A stretch of 35,857 nt of DNA from an uncultured Elioraea sp. (GTDB lineage Bacteria > Pseudomonadota > Alphaproteobacteria > Acetobacterales > Acetobacteraceae), in NCBI GenBank assembly GCA_937928775.1, contig CALFVI010000070.1, forward strand, positions 1 to 35,857, given 5' to 3'. The position numbers and the translations under genes were made by a program. Positions 1 through 7,986 of this stretch are shown in pieces. Under the pieces are notes generated by a model. The model was given only the letters and a program-made list of their open reading frames with translations. It was not told the DNA's origin and made no database searches. Every line of letters begins with the position of its first letter. Position 1 is the first letter of the stretch.

Positions 1-2
1 TT

Positions 3-221
3 CGCCTCTCTCAAGCCGTCGAGGGGCTCTCCATCTTCGCCATCTCGTATTATGCCGTCTCTCTGCTGAAGCTCGCCGTACAGGGGCTGCCCGGGCTGCG
101 CATCCTGCCAGAGCACATGGATGAGGTGCTGGTGGCACTCGCCGTGCCAGTGGTCGGTGGCGCGGTGTGGCTGAACGTGCGCCGGCTTCGGCACAAGCTG
201 CGCGGCGCCGAGCAGGACTAG
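3..221 (+). CDS. DUF3422 family membrane protein, C-terminal end (partial)
   Basis: The reading frame is open from the window edge and ends at TAG 219-221, giving the last 72 residues. It begins RLSQAVEGLSIFAISYY, has a hydrophobic stretch, then a second one (VALAVPVVGGAVWLNV) and a basic tail. The phrase AVEGLS-ISYY followed by a terminal membrane helix is what I know from the C-terminus of DUF3422 proteins, which are uncharacterised membrane proteins of proteobacteria. The rest of the gene lies before the window. No function can be assigned. The family call is from memory of the C-terminal pattern. Confidence 0.7.
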   Translation, partial: RLSQAVEGLSIFAISYYAVSLLKLAVQGLPGLRILPEHMDEVLVALAVPVVGGAVWLNVRRLRHKLRGAEQD

Positions 222-231
222 CCCACGCCCC

Positions 232-705
232 TCATGCCTTGGGCAAGGGCAGCACGCCGGCGCGCTTCACCGTCTCTAGCACGATCGAGGACCGGATCGA
301 GGCCACGCCGGGCAAGGGCATCAGCCGGCGCAGCGCGAAGGACGCGAACGCCTCGAGGTCGGGCACCACCACGCGCAGAAGATAGTCGGTATCGCCTGTC
401 AGCAGGAGAGCCTCCGTCACCTCCGGCATCGCCGCCAGCGCGCGATGGAAAGAGGCCGCGCGCGCCTCGTCGTGGCGTTCGAGGCGGACGAAGACAAGGG
501 CGGTGACGCCGAGCCCGACCGCCTTCTCGTCCAACACTGCCTGCCAGCCGCGGATCACTCCGGCCTCTTGCAGCCGCGCAAGCCGCCGCGCGCATTGGCT
601 GGGCGAGAGACCCACACGATCGGCGAGCGCGACATGGCTCGCTCGCCCGTCCACCTGCACGGCCGCAAGCAGGCGAAGATCGAAGGCATCGAGGGCGACA
701 GTCAC
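232..705 (-). CDS. Lrp/AsnC family transcriptional regulator
   Basis: A 157-residue DNA-binding regulator. The N-terminal winged helix-turn-helix (about residues 1-60, with HVALADRVGLSPSQCARRLARL as recognition region) is followed by an AsnC/Lrp ligand-binding domain that includes GDTDYLLRVVVPDLEAF. I chose the GTG at 705 (MTVALDAFDLRLL) because longer in-frame starts add residues unlike the family and this gives the usual length. No good Shine-Dalgarno is visible. It is divergent from the 4-hydroxyphenylpyruvate dioxygenase gene across about 130 bp. Lrp-type regulators often control a divergent amino-acid catabolic gene, so a role in tyrosine degradation is an inference from position. Confidence 0.88.
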   Translation of the reverse strand: MTVALDAFDLRLLAAVQVDGRASHVALADRVGLSPSQCARRLARLQEAGVIRGWQAVLDEKAVGLGVTALVFVRLERHDEARAASFHRALAAMPEVTEALLLTGDTDYLLRVVVPDLEAFASFALRRLMPLPGVASIRSSIVLETVKRAGVLPLPKA

Positions 706-838
706 GGTTTTCCCGCAGAAGGAGAGCGTCTCGCGCTGGATTCTTGCGCAGCCCGGCTGCCAAGGCCAGCGGATTGCGCGCAAACCGCACGCGCCACGCA
801 CTAGTCTGAGCGCGCACGGAAACTCCGGGGAGAACAGA

Positions 839-1954
839 ATGGGCCCCTATCCGCACGACGCTCCACCCGCGACCATCTCGGACGCCAACCCGATGGGCAC
901 CGATGGCTTCGAGTTCGTCGAATACGCTTCGACCGAACCGGAAAAGCTCGAGGCGCTGTTCGCCACGCTCGGTTTCTGCCGCGTCGCTCGGCACCGGTCG
1001 AAGAAGGTGACGCTGTGGCGGCAGGGTGAGGTGAACTTCGTCGTCAACGCTGAACCCGACAGTTTCGCCCACCGCTTCGCCGAAGCGCACGGGCCCTCTG
1101 CCTGCGCAATGGGCTTTCGCGTGGTCGATGCCGCGCACGCCTATCGCCGCGCGCTTTCGCTTGGGGCGAAGCCGGCCGAAACGCGCGCAGGGCCGATGGA
1201 GCTCAACATCCCTGCTATCGAGGGCATCGGAGGCAGTCAGCTCTATTTCGTCGACCGCTGCGGCGCGCGGGGCTCGATCTGGGACGTCGACTTCGTTTGG
1301 GAAGGAGAGCGCGACCCGAAGCCCGAAGGGGTGGGCCTGTTCTACATCGACCACCTCACCCACAATGTCCGCCGCGGCAACATGGACGTCTGGGCCGAGT
1401 GGTACCGTCGCCTGTTCAATTTCCGCGAGATCCGCTTCTTCGCCATCGAAGGAAAACTGACGGGCCTCCTGTCCCGCGCCATGGTCAGCCCTTGCGGGCG
1501 GATCCGCATCCCGATCAACGAGAGCGCGGACGACCAAAGCCAGATCGAGGAGTTCCTCCGCCAGTATCGCGGCGAGGGGATCCAGCATGTGGCCCTCGGT
1601 GCCCGCGACATCTTCGCCGCCGTCGCACGCTTGCGCGAAAGGGGCCTTGCCTTCATGCCCTCCCCGCCCGACAGCTACTATGAGAAGGTCGATGCGCGCG
1701 TGCCTGGCCATGGCGTCGATGTGGAACGCCTGCGCCGCCTGGGAATTTTGATCGACGGTGAGGGCGCAGTTGGTGGCGGGCAGACCAGGGTGTTGCTGCA
1801 GATCTTCACCACCACCGTGATCGGGCCGATCTTCTTCGAGATCATCGAACGCCGCGGCGACGAAGGATTCGGTGAGGGCAATTTCCGTGCGTTGTTCGAA
1901 TCGATCGAGGAGGATCAGATCCGGCGTGGCGTGCTGCAGCCGAAGGCGGCGTGA
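839..1954 (+). CDS. hpd: 4-hydroxyphenylpyruvate dioxygenase
   Basis: A 371-residue non-haem Fe(II) dioxygenase. It converts 4-hydroxyphenylpyruvate to homogentisate in tyrosine catabolism. Two vicinal-oxygen-chelate domains are visible. The C-terminal one carries the iron ligands: His in YIDHLTHNV, His in GIQHVALG and Glu in FFEIIER. The helix that gates the active site is present near the end (GFGEGNFRALFESIE). The ATG at 839 has GGGGAG just upstream and gives normal length; the longer frame before it is an open shadow. It stands alone, divergent from the Lrp-type regulator. No homogentisate dioxygenase or fumarylacetoacetase gene is in the window. Confidence 0.96.
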   Translation: MGPYPHDAPPATISDANPMGTDGFEFVEYASTEPEKLEALFATLGFCRVARHRSKKVTLWRQGEVNFVVNAEPDSFAHRFAEAHGPSACAMGFRVVDAAHAYRRALSLGAKPAETRAGPMELNIPAIEGIGGSQLYFVDRCGARGSIWDVDFVWEGERDPKPEGVGLFYIDHLTHNVRRGNMDVWAEWYRRLFNFREIRFFAIEGKLTGLLSRAMVSPCGRIRIPINESADDQSQIEEFLRQYRGEGIQHVALGARDIFAAVARLRERGLAFMPSPPDSYYEKVDARVPGHGVDVERLRRLGILIDGEGAVGGGQTRVLLQIFTTTVIGPIFFEIIERRGDEGFGEGNFRALFESIEEDQIRRGVLQPKAA

Positions 1955-2063
1955 TGCCGCCTGACGTCATTCCCGTTCAGGAACGCTTCGTCGGCGCGAC
2001 GTTCGAGCTGGTCCTGGGCGCGGCGAGGATCGACGCGCACAGGACCGATGCCCCAGCCGGCCC

Positions 2064-2600
2064 TCACGCCGCCTTCAGCCGCTCGGCGAAGGTCTGGCGG
2101 AACTTGGCCAGCTTGGGCGCGATCACCGCCCGGCAATAGCCGGCGAACGGGTTCCGTTCGAAGTAGCGCTGATGGTAGGGCTCGGCGGGCCAGAAGCGAT
2201 CGAGCCGGACGACCTCGGTGACGATCGGGGCGGGCCAGACGCGCCGGGCCTCCAGTTCAGAGATCACCGCACGGGCGGTGCGGTCTTGCTCCTCGTCCTC
2301 AGCGAGGATGATTGAGCGATACTGCGGGCCTCTGTCAGCGCCTTGCCGGTCCTTGGTCGTTGGGTCGTGCACGACGAGGAAGATCGCGCAGAGTTCGGCG
2401 TAGGGGATCGTTTCTGGGTCGAAGGTCACGCGCACCACCTCGGCATGGCCCGTGGTGCCGCTGCAGACCTGCTCATAGGTGGGGTTGGCTACGTGCCCGC
2501 CGGCATAGCCGCAGACGACGTCCGTCACGCCTTTGAGATCGCGGAAGATCGGCTCGAGGCACCAGAAGCAGCCGCCGCCGAAAGTTGCCGTTGCGGACAT
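2064..2600 (-). CDS. msrA: Peptide-methionine (S)-S-oxide reductase
   Basis: A 178-residue MsrA that reduces methionine-S-sulfoxide in proteins and free methionine. The catalytic motif GGCFWCLEP lies at residues 8-16. The downstream signatures GYAGG, HAEVVRVTFDP, YRSIIL and the C-terminal YHQRYFERNP are all present. I chose the ATG at 2600 because the motif then sits close to the N-terminus as in the family and GAGGGAG lies upstream; a longer frame exists to 2651. There is no signal peptide, so it is cytosolic. It stands between hpd, convergent, and a membrane-protein remnant. Confidence 0.96.
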   Translation of the reverse strand: MSATATFGGGCFWCLEPIFRDLKGVTDVVCGYAGGHVANPTYEQVCSGTTGHAEVVRVTFDPETIPYAELCAIFLVVHDPTTKDRQGADRGPQYRSIILAEDEEQDRTARAVISELEARRVWPAPIVTEVVRLDRFWPAEPYHQRYFERNPFAGYCRAVIAPKLAKFRQTFAERLKAA

Positions 2601-2660
2601 TCCACGCTCCCTCGCTTCTCCCTCATGTAGCGGTCTCGACAGTGAGGGCAAGCTGGCCGC

Positions 2661-3125
2661 TTAGCGAGCCGGGCCGAAGCCAGCCACCGTCCCAAGGATC
2701 GGTTTCGCCCCGACCCTCACCCAGCCCTGACCCGGGCGGTTGATGTCGACGATCAGCACCACCGCCCCCGCCCACATCGCGATCAGCAGCGAGGAGAGCA
2801 AGAACTGCCGTTGGCCGGTCATGGCGAAGTGGTATCCCATCACGAGCACGGTGAGGAGCGAGGCCCACAGCAGGAGCCGCAGCACGTGGCGCCGCTCCGG
2901 CGTGCCTAAGTGGCGCCGCACATCCGTCGCGCGGTCGAACCTGTCGTTTACGGCGGCAAAGAGCGAGCCAGTAGTGGCGTCCGCCCGTGACTTCGTCGCG
3001 CGTTCCATATCGGCCCAGATGGCGTCGGCGAGCGACTGTGCCTCCTCTGCAAGCCGGCCAACAACGGCAACGCGCCGCGCGTTCTCGATCGCCGCGATCT
3101 GCTGCGGAGCCGAGTTCGGCAGCGA
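2661..3125 (-). pseudogene. Truncated bestrophin-like (DUF4239-type) membrane protein remnant
   Basis: The frame is open from just after a stop at 3126-3128 to TAA at 2661-2663. It reads SLPNSAPQQIAAIENAR, then RRHVLRLLLWASLLTV, a second hydrophobic helix (LLSSLLIAMWAGAVVLIV) and DINRPGQGWVRVG. The last phrase after the final helix resembles the C-terminus of DUF4239 bestrophin-like proteins. Those proteins normally have about 100 more N-terminal residues with two further helices. Here the frame is closed by a stop, and the sequence upstream of it shows no membrane helix. The only ATG (3008) has no Shine-Dalgarno. I read it as a 5'-truncated remnant. A short expressed two-helix protein is possible. 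Confidence 0.55.
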
Positions 3126-3191
3126 CTAGAAGGAGCCCGTGGAAGCCAGCCGTGAAACGTGACACGCGTCTGTCGATGCCGGGGCGCTTGC

Positions 3192-3908
3192 TCAATCCGC
3201 CTGCAGGCGGGCGAGGGCTGCAAGTTCAGCGAGCGAGGAGACGGTGTAGTCGGGCACGACGTGGGCGGGAGGCGTTGCGCCCTGGCCTGGCCGGCGCGCG
3301 CGGCGGTTCACCCAGCAACAGGGGATTTGCAGGCGGCGGGCGGGCGCGATGTCGTGGAACATCGACTGCGCGATGTGCAACCAACGCTCCGGCGTGATCC
3401 CGCGCTCGGCGAGGATGGCGCGCGCGGCCTCGAAATGCGCAGGTGCTGGCTTGTAGGAACGAACGCGCTCAGCGGTGACGGTGAAGTCCGGTTCGGTGCC
3501 GATCGCAGCGATCGAGCGGGCGAGCGAGGCGTCGTCCACGTTGGAGAGAATGCCCACCACGAACCGGTCACGGAACTGCGCCATCGCGGGCGCGGTGTCG
3601 CTGAAAGGCGGCCAGTCGCCGACCGAGGCCGCAAAGGCCTTCGCCGCCTCCACATCGCGACGCAACCCCAACCGATCGCACAGCGCAAGGAAGGTGCGCT
3701 CGAGGATGAGCGGGTAAGGCGCTGCGGGGTCGCGCTCCTGTTCGCGATGCTCGAGATCGCCAAACGCCTCGAGGATGTGCGCCTCCGACCAGTCGTGCCC
3801 CTGCGCGCGGGCAAACGGCGCAATGAAGCCGGCGATGCCCTGCTCCCAGTCGATCAGCGTGCCGTAGCAATCGAAGGTGAGAGCGACGTAGCGGTGGAGG
3901 TTGAGCAT
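3192..3908 (-). CDS. HAD-superfamily hydrolase, haloacid dehalogenase type II-like
   Basis: A 238-residue cytosolic HAD hydrolase. Motif I is TFDCYGTLIDW near residue 10, with the nucleophile Asp. Motif II is GILSNVDD, motif III is SYKPAPAHFEAA, and motif IV is the region SMFHDIAPARRL. The order and the cap-domain region between motifs I and II fit the HAD-IA subfamily that includes 2-haloacid dehalogenases. The substrate cannot be told from sequence; phosphatases share this fold. The ATG at 3908 has GGAG about 8 bases upstream and removes a family-atypical leader present in the longer frame. It is the first gene after the sox region, on the same strand as soxD but about 100 bp away. Confidence 0.85.
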   Translation of the reverse strand: MLNLHRYVALTFDCYGTLIDWEQGIAGFIAPFARAQGHDWSEAHILEAFGDLEHREQERDPAAPYPLILERTFLALCDRLGLRRDVEAAKAFAASVGDWPPFSDTAPAMAQFRDRFVVGILSNVDDASLARSIAAIGTEPDFTVTAERVRSYKPAPAHFEAARAILAERGITPERWLHIAQSMFHDIAPARRLQIPCCWVNRRARRPGQGATPPAHVVPDYTVSSLAELAALARLQAD

Positions 3909-4005
3909 CGGGCAACTCCGCTGGGCCACCCGATGGTAGCGCATGCGCAGAGGGCACGCTGCCTGTGCAACGCGCCCCCGTTCCGCGGCAGTGATGGGCC
4001 CACGT

Positions 4006-4860
4006 CTATTGCGGCTCGCTGGTGCCGGAGCCCGAGCCAGGCTGGACGAACTGGCGGCTGTCGATCAGCACCGTGACGGTCTTGTTCTGGCGGCAGTTCT
4101 GCATGCACGCAACGTCCGGCGTATCGGGCCTCTCCTCAAAGATGAAGCCGTCGCGGTTCGGCATGCGCACCGCGGCAAGAGCCTTCGCGTCCATCTCCGC
4201 ATCTTCGGGAATCAGCTCGTTCAGGTAGAGGACGTAGGCGGTGATGGCGTAGTACTCGTCGTTGGTCAGGCTCTGCGGTGCCTGGTAGGGCATGGCGCGG
4301 CGGATGTAGTCGAACACCGTCGGTGCCGCCATCCAGTAGCTGCCTACGGTCCGCTTCGGCGCGTCCGTGGCGAGCGAGCCCTTGCCGCCCATCAGCGCCG
4401 GCCAGCGATCAACCCCCTCTCCGAAGTCGCCGTGGCAGACCGCGCAGTGCTGCAGGTAGAGCTCTTCGCCCTCCTTCACCGACCCCCGGCCCGGCGGCAG
4501 GTTGGACCCGTCTGGGCGGATTGCGATGTCCCACCCGGCAATTTGTTCCGCTGTCGCATCCACACCAAGGCCAAGCGGCTTCGGCAGAGGCGGCAGGCCG
4601 GCCGGCTGCGGCCAGGGCTCCTCCCAGGTATTGCCGCCCGGCGGTGCAACGAATGGCTTGTACTGCTCGAAGCCGCGCGAAAACGGCACCGCCGCCGCCA
4701 GCTGCGGGGCCGGCTGTACTGCCGGCAGGGCCTGCTGTGGCTGGCGAACCTGCTGTTGTTGCTGCGTCTGCTGGCGCTGCTGGGCGACGACCTCGTTGGC
4801 GATGGCGATGGCGCCGGCGGTGACCAGCGCTGCGGCACCGAGAAGAAGGATCTTGCGCAT
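4006..4860 (-). CDS. soxD: SoxD, cytochrome c subunit of sulfane dehydrogenase SoxCD (short, single haem motif)
   Basis: A 284-residue periplasmic c-type cytochrome, electron-accepting partner of SoxC. A signal peptide (MRKILLLGAAALVTAGAIAIA) is followed by a Gln/Pro-rich linker at about residues 26-55. The haem domain has CAVCHG and the SoxD-typical stretches VGSYWMAAPTVFDYIRRAMPY and YVLYLNELIP. CMQNCRQ near the end matches a Cys pair found at the end of the first domain of known SoxD. Paracoccus SoxD continues into a second haem domain; this protein stops instead, with a Gly/Ser tail, so only one CxxCH is present. ATG 4860 has GGGAGAG upstream and lies 11 bp after the soxC stop, so the two are co-transcribed. 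Confidence 0.9.
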   Translation of the reverse strand: MRKILLLGAAALVTAGAIAIANEVVAQQRQQTQQQQQVRQPQQALPAVQPAPQLAAAVPFSRGFEQYKPFVAPPGGNTWEEPWPQPAGLPPLPKPLGLGVDATAEQIAGWDIAIRPDGSNLPPGRGSVKEGEELYLQHCAVCHGDFGEGVDRWPALMGGKGSLATDAPKRTVGSYWMAAPTVFDYIRRAMPYQAPQSLTNDEYYAITAYVLYLNELIPEDAEMDAKALAAVRMPNRDGFIFEERPDTPDVACMQNCRQNKTVTVLIDSRQFVQPGSGSGTSEPQ

Positions 4861-4871
4861 ACACTCTCCCC

Positions 4872-6197
4872 TCAGCCGTCGATCTGCACATTCACCACCG
4901 TGCCGTCTTTCTCGACGAGCCAGGTGTGGATGCGGTTGTTGTGGTAAATGCTCTCGACGCCGCGTACCTCGCGCAAGGCATGCACGGAGGGTTGCACGCG
5001 CCCCGTCTCGTCGATCGCGCGGGACTGCAGATAGAACGGCCCTGTTCCTTCCCTCCACTCCCACGGGATGCGGAAGCGGGTCAGCGCCTTAGACAGCACT
5101 GGCTCCTGCAATTCTGCGGTGCGCCAGGTGTCGCCGCCATCGACCGAAACATCAACGCGCGCAATCTTGCCCAGGCCAGACCAGGCGAGCCCCTTAATCT
5201 CAACGAAGCCCGCCTTGCCGTGCAGAGGCTTTTCCGGACATGGGTAGGTGATGACGGAGTTCACCTCGTTGATGAAGGTGAACTGGCGCGCCTTGCCCGA
5301 GGGCAGGAGGTCAGTGTAGGTGCGCGTCTCCGCACGGTGATACCAGGGCCGGTCACCCACCTCGAGGCGACGGATCCACTTGATCCACACATTCCCTTCA
5401 TAGCCAGGCACGACCAGACGCACCGGGTAGCCCTGCTGCGGGCGCAGCATCTCGCCGTTCTGGCCAAAGGCAAGGATGCAGTCGTCGAGCAGCTTCGCGA
5501 TCGGCAGGCTGCGCGAAAGGTGCGAGGCATCTCCCCCTTCCGCCAACACCCACGAAGCGTTCGGCTTCAGCCCCGTCTCGGCAAAAATGTGCTTGAGCTG
5601 CACGCCCGTCCACTCGCAGCACATCAGCATGCCGTGCGTGAACTGCACGCCCGACATCTGCGCGCCGCGCCACTCCATGCCGCCGTTGGCTGGGCACTCG
5701 AGGAAGTGGATGCGGCTGACGGTCGGCATCCGCATCAGGTCCTGCAGCGTGAAGATCTTCGGCCGATCGACAAGGCCATGCACCATCAGACGCCAATCGT
5801 TCGGATCGACGTCCGGATAGCCGCCATGGTGGCGTTCGAAGCAGAGACCGTTCGGGGTGATGATGCCGTGCAGCTCGGCGAGCGGGGTGAAGGAGACGGA
5901 GCCGATGCGATCCGCCGTCAGCCACGGCACGTAGCGTCGAACGACGTGCGCCTCATGGCGGGAGGGAGTGCCGTAGGGCTCCTCGATTACGCCTGCGCCG
6001 AGCGTGCGGCCCCATTCCGGCAGGTTCGGCGGCAGGTTCTCGGGGTTGCCACCGTTGCCGCCAGCCACTGCACGGCCGCCCGACAGCGCCGCCGCCGCGG
6101 CGGCAGCGAGCTTCGCTCCGGCGCGCAGCACGCCACGACGTGACGGATTTGGATCGTTCCGCTCCATCTCGCTCCCCATGTCCATCTCGCTCCCCAC
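4872..6197 (-). CDS. soxC: SoxC, molybdopterin sulfane dehydrogenase subunit
   Basis: A 441-residue member of the sulfite-oxidase family that, with SoxD, oxidises the sulfane sulfur bound to SoxY in the periplasm. A twin-arginine-type leader (SRRGVLRAGAKLAAAAAAAL) fits export with folded cofactor. The molybdenum-ligating Cys is C168 in FLECPANGG. The N-terminal Mo-binding domain is followed by the dimerisation domain (ARVDVSVDGGDTWR). Three starts compete. GTG 6197 has GAGGAG six bases upstream. ATG 6185 and ATG 6167 each follow an identical GGGGAGCGAG, because this region is a tandem duplication. I list the longest. The gene follows soxF by 10 bp. Confidence 0.94.
   Translation of the reverse strand: MGSEMDMGSEMERNDPNPSRRGVLRAGAKLAAAAAAALSGGRAVAGGNGGNPENLPPNLPEWGRTLGAGVIEEPYGTPSRHEAHVVRRYVPWLTADRIGSVSFTPLAELHGIITPNGLCFERHHGGYPDVDPNDWRLMVHGLVDRPKIFTLQDLMRMPTVSRIHFLECPANGGMEWRGAQMSGVQFTHGMLMCCEWTGVQLKHIFAETGLKPNASWVLAEGGDASHLSRSLPIAKLLDDCILAFGQNGEMLRPQQGYPVRLVVPGYEGNVWIKWIRRLEVGDRPWYHRAETRTYTDLLPSGKARQFTFINEVNSVITYPCPEKPLHGKAGFVEIKGLAWSGLGKIARVDVSVDGGDTWRTAELQEPVLSKALTRFRIPWEWREGTGPFYLQSRAIDETGRVQPSVHALREVRGVESIYHNNRIHTWLVEKDGTVVNVQIDG
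6162..6197 (-). repeat. 18-bp tandem duplication at the soxC translation start
   Basis: On the minus strand, positions 6197-6180 read GTGGGGAGCGAGATGGAC. Positions 6179-6162 repeat this with only the first and last base changed. The unit is 18 bp, so it stays in frame, and each copy contains a purine-rich GGGGAG followed by an ATG. The result is several candidate initiation sites in a row at the N-terminus of soxC. Confidence 0.9.
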
Positions 6198-6207
6198 GCG
6201 CCGCTCC

Positions 6208-7509
6208 TCAGCCCAGGCCGAACATGTGCCGCGTCAGCGCCTCGTACCAGCCGTCGGCATAGTATGCCTCGAGGCGACGCTGTTCCTCCTTGCGCTCGCG
6301 GCTCATCGTCGCATTGCGCGGGCTGATGCCGCCTGAGTTCGGCACCTCGATGAACCGATCGCCTTGAGCGCGGAACACACCGACGATGGAGATGCCGTAG
6401 TCGGTGCCGACGTGGCTGTAGCAGGTGTTGAAATAGACCGGATCAGGCGGCGTCTGCCCGCGATGCAGCGCCACCGCCGCTGCCACCGCCTGCTTGGCGT
6501 GGGTGGACGCAACAAAGCCCGATTTCGGCATCGGCGCCGCGATCGACGCATCGCCGATGACGTGGATGCCCGGCACCAGCGCGCTCTCGAAGGTCTGGGG
6601 CTTGACGGGGCACCAGCCGGTCTGGTTGGCAAGCCCGGCGTCGCGCGCGATCCGTCCCGCCATCTGTGGCGGGATCACGTTGGCGACATCCGCCTTCACC
6701 GTGTCGCCGAACTCCGTGCGCAGGGTCATCGCTGCTGGCTCGACGCGAACCACACGCCCGTCGTTTGAGGCGCCCCGCCACTCGATCATGCCGGGATAGA
6801 GTTCCTCCCACGCCTCCTGGAACAGAGGCTGCTTCGAGAACCCGTTCTTCGCATCGAGGGCGAGGATCTTGGCGCGCGGCTTGGCTTGCTTGAAGTAGTG
6901 CGCGACCATGCTGATACGTTCGTAGGGGCCGGGCGGGCAGCGGAACGGGTTGTCCGGGATCGCCATCACGAACACCCCGCCATCGGGCATCGCACGGAGC
7001 TGGCGCTCCAGCACGGTGATCGGCTGCACGTAGGGCGCCCAACCGTGCGGCATGCGCTCGGCCGCGTCTTCCGTGTAGCCTTCGATCGCCCCCCAGCGGA
7101 GATCGATGCCGGGGCTCATGATCAGCCGGTCATAGGCGACAGGCGACCCGTTGCGAAGGCGCACCGTCTTCGCCGACGCGTCGACCGCGACCGCCTCGTC
7201 GTGCACCACGCGCACGCCGCGGCGCGCGAGGCCATCGTAAGTGAAGGTAATGTCCTCAATCCGGCGCATGCCCCCGAGCACCAAGTTGCCGTAGGGGCAA
7301 GTGGTGAAGGTGCGTGAGCGCTCGATCAGTGTCACCTCAACATCGGGGAACGTATCGCGCGCAAACCGTGCGGCCGAGGCGCCACCGAAACCACCACCGA
7401 TGATGACGAGCTTCATCCGCCCCTGGGCTAAGACGCGTGGCGCGGCGAGTGAAACCGGCGCGGCGGCGGCCGAGGCAAGCAGGGTGCGGCGGGACAGTCC
7501 GAGACGCAT
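6208..7509 (-). CDS. soxF: SoxF, flavoprotein subunit of flavocytochrome c sulfide dehydrogenase
   Basis: A 433-residue periplasmic flavoprotein of the FCSD family that oxidises sulfide and passes electrons to the SoxE cytochrome. A twin-arginine-like leader (LSRRTLLASAAAAPVSLAAP) is followed by the FAD dinucleotide fold VIIGGGFGGASAARF. Cys71 in TTCPYGNLVLGG is at the position where the family binds FAD covalently. The FAD-ribose motif VPGIHVIGDAS and the C-terminal FCSD domain (YFNTCYSHVGTDYGISIVG) are present. ATG 7509 has GGGAGGTG upstream. It lies 11 bp after soxE and 10 bp before soxC, so all four genes form one operon. Confidence 0.93.
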   Translation of the reverse strand: MRLGLSRRTLLASAAAAPVSLAAPRVLAQGRMKLVIIGGGFGGASAARFARDTFPDVEVTLIERSRTFTTCPYGNLVLGGMRRIEDITFTYDGLARRGVRVVHDEAVAVDASAKTVRLRNGSPVAYDRLIMSPGIDLRWGAIEGYTEDAAERMPHGWAPYVQPITVLERQLRAMPDGGVFVMAIPDNPFRCPPGPYERISMVAHYFKQAKPRAKILALDAKNGFSKQPLFQEAWEELYPGMIEWRGASNDGRVVRVEPAAMTLRTEFGDTVKADVANVIPPQMAGRIARDAGLANQTGWCPVKPQTFESALVPGIHVIGDASIAAPMPKSGFVASTHAKQAVAAAVALHRGQTPPDPVYFNTCYSHVGTDYGISIVGVFRAQGDRFIEVPNSGGISPRNATMSRERKEEQRRLEAYYADGWYEALTRHMFGLG

Positions 7510-7520
7510 GGTCACCTCCC

Positions 7521-7847
7521 TCACTCCGGCTTCGCCCAACGGATCGCCATCAGCGCGAACTCCTCGTCGGTGTAGCCGCGCGCGATCCGGTTCATCACGG
7601 TCGGGTTGTTCTTGTTCTCGCGGAACGCCTTCATGGTGGCGACGAACTCAGCGCGAGTCATCGTCCTCGCGATGTTCGGGATGCCGTGGCCGCCTCCGCC
7701 CTCGCTGCCATGGCAGCCGACGCAGCCGCCGCTAATCAGCCCCACCCGGATCTCGTCCGCAGCGTGCGCGGGCGCAGCAGCCAGCATCAACCCCGCCACC
7801 GCGGTCACCGCAGCCTTGCGGCCTCCTCGCAACAGAGTGCTCGGCAT
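7521..7847 (-). CDS. soxE: SoxE, c-type cytochrome subunit paired with SoxF
   Basis: A 108-residue periplasmic cytochrome with a signal peptide (AVTAVAGLMLAAAPAHA) and one haem motif, CVGCH, at residues 42-46. Small single-haem cytochromes directly upstream of the FCSD flavoprotein gene are its electron-accepting subunit (FccA/SoxE). The tight link to soxF supports that assignment more than the sequence itself, because class I cytochromes are short and variable. ATG 7847 has an excellent GGGGAGGAG. It is the first gene of the soxEFCD operon, with a candidate promoter just upstream. Confidence 0.85.
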   Translation of the reverse strand: MPSTLLRGGRKAAVTAVAGLMLAAAPAHAADEIRVGLISGGCVGCHGSEGGGGHGIPNIARTMTRAEFVATMKAFRENKNNPTVMNRIARGYTDEEFALMAIRWAKPE

Positions 7848-7873
7848 TCGTCTCCTCCCCACTGTTTCGTCGC

Positions 7874-7901
7874 AGTATAGTGATTGCATCGGTCGCGTCC
7901 A
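7874..7901 (-). promoter_or_regulatory. Candidate sigma-70 promoter for soxEFCD
   Basis: On the minus strand, TGGACG (7901-7896) and TATACT (7879-7874) are separated by 16 bp. They match four of six -35 bases and five of six -10 bases. Transcription would begin near 7867, leaving a leader of about 20 bases that contains the soxE ribosome binding site. This is a consensus match read by eye, without experimental support. Confidence 0.45.
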
Positions 7902-7905
7902 GAGG

Positions 7906-7915
7906 TATCTTCGCA
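7906..7915. promoter_or_regulatory. TATCTTCGCA motif upstream of soxE (shared with soxY)
   Basis: The decamer TATCTTCGCA lies four bases upstream of the proposed soxE -35 box. The same decamer, in the same orientation, occurs at 16561-16570 upstream of soxY, the first gene of the other sox operon. The copy here overlaps an inverted repeat, CTTCG-N6-CGAAG, at 7909-7924. It is a candidate operator for a common sox regulator; this is inference. Confidence 0.35.
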
Positions 7916-7986
7916 GACACGAAGGTGCGAACGAGGCGCGGCCGAACGCCGGGGAAATGTCAACCTCATCCTTGGGAAATCGCCGC

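Noticed and set aside
1951-2139. 62-codon plus-strand ORF after hpd
   Set aside because: It has no ribosome site or recognisable features and overlaps the end of msrA on the other strand.
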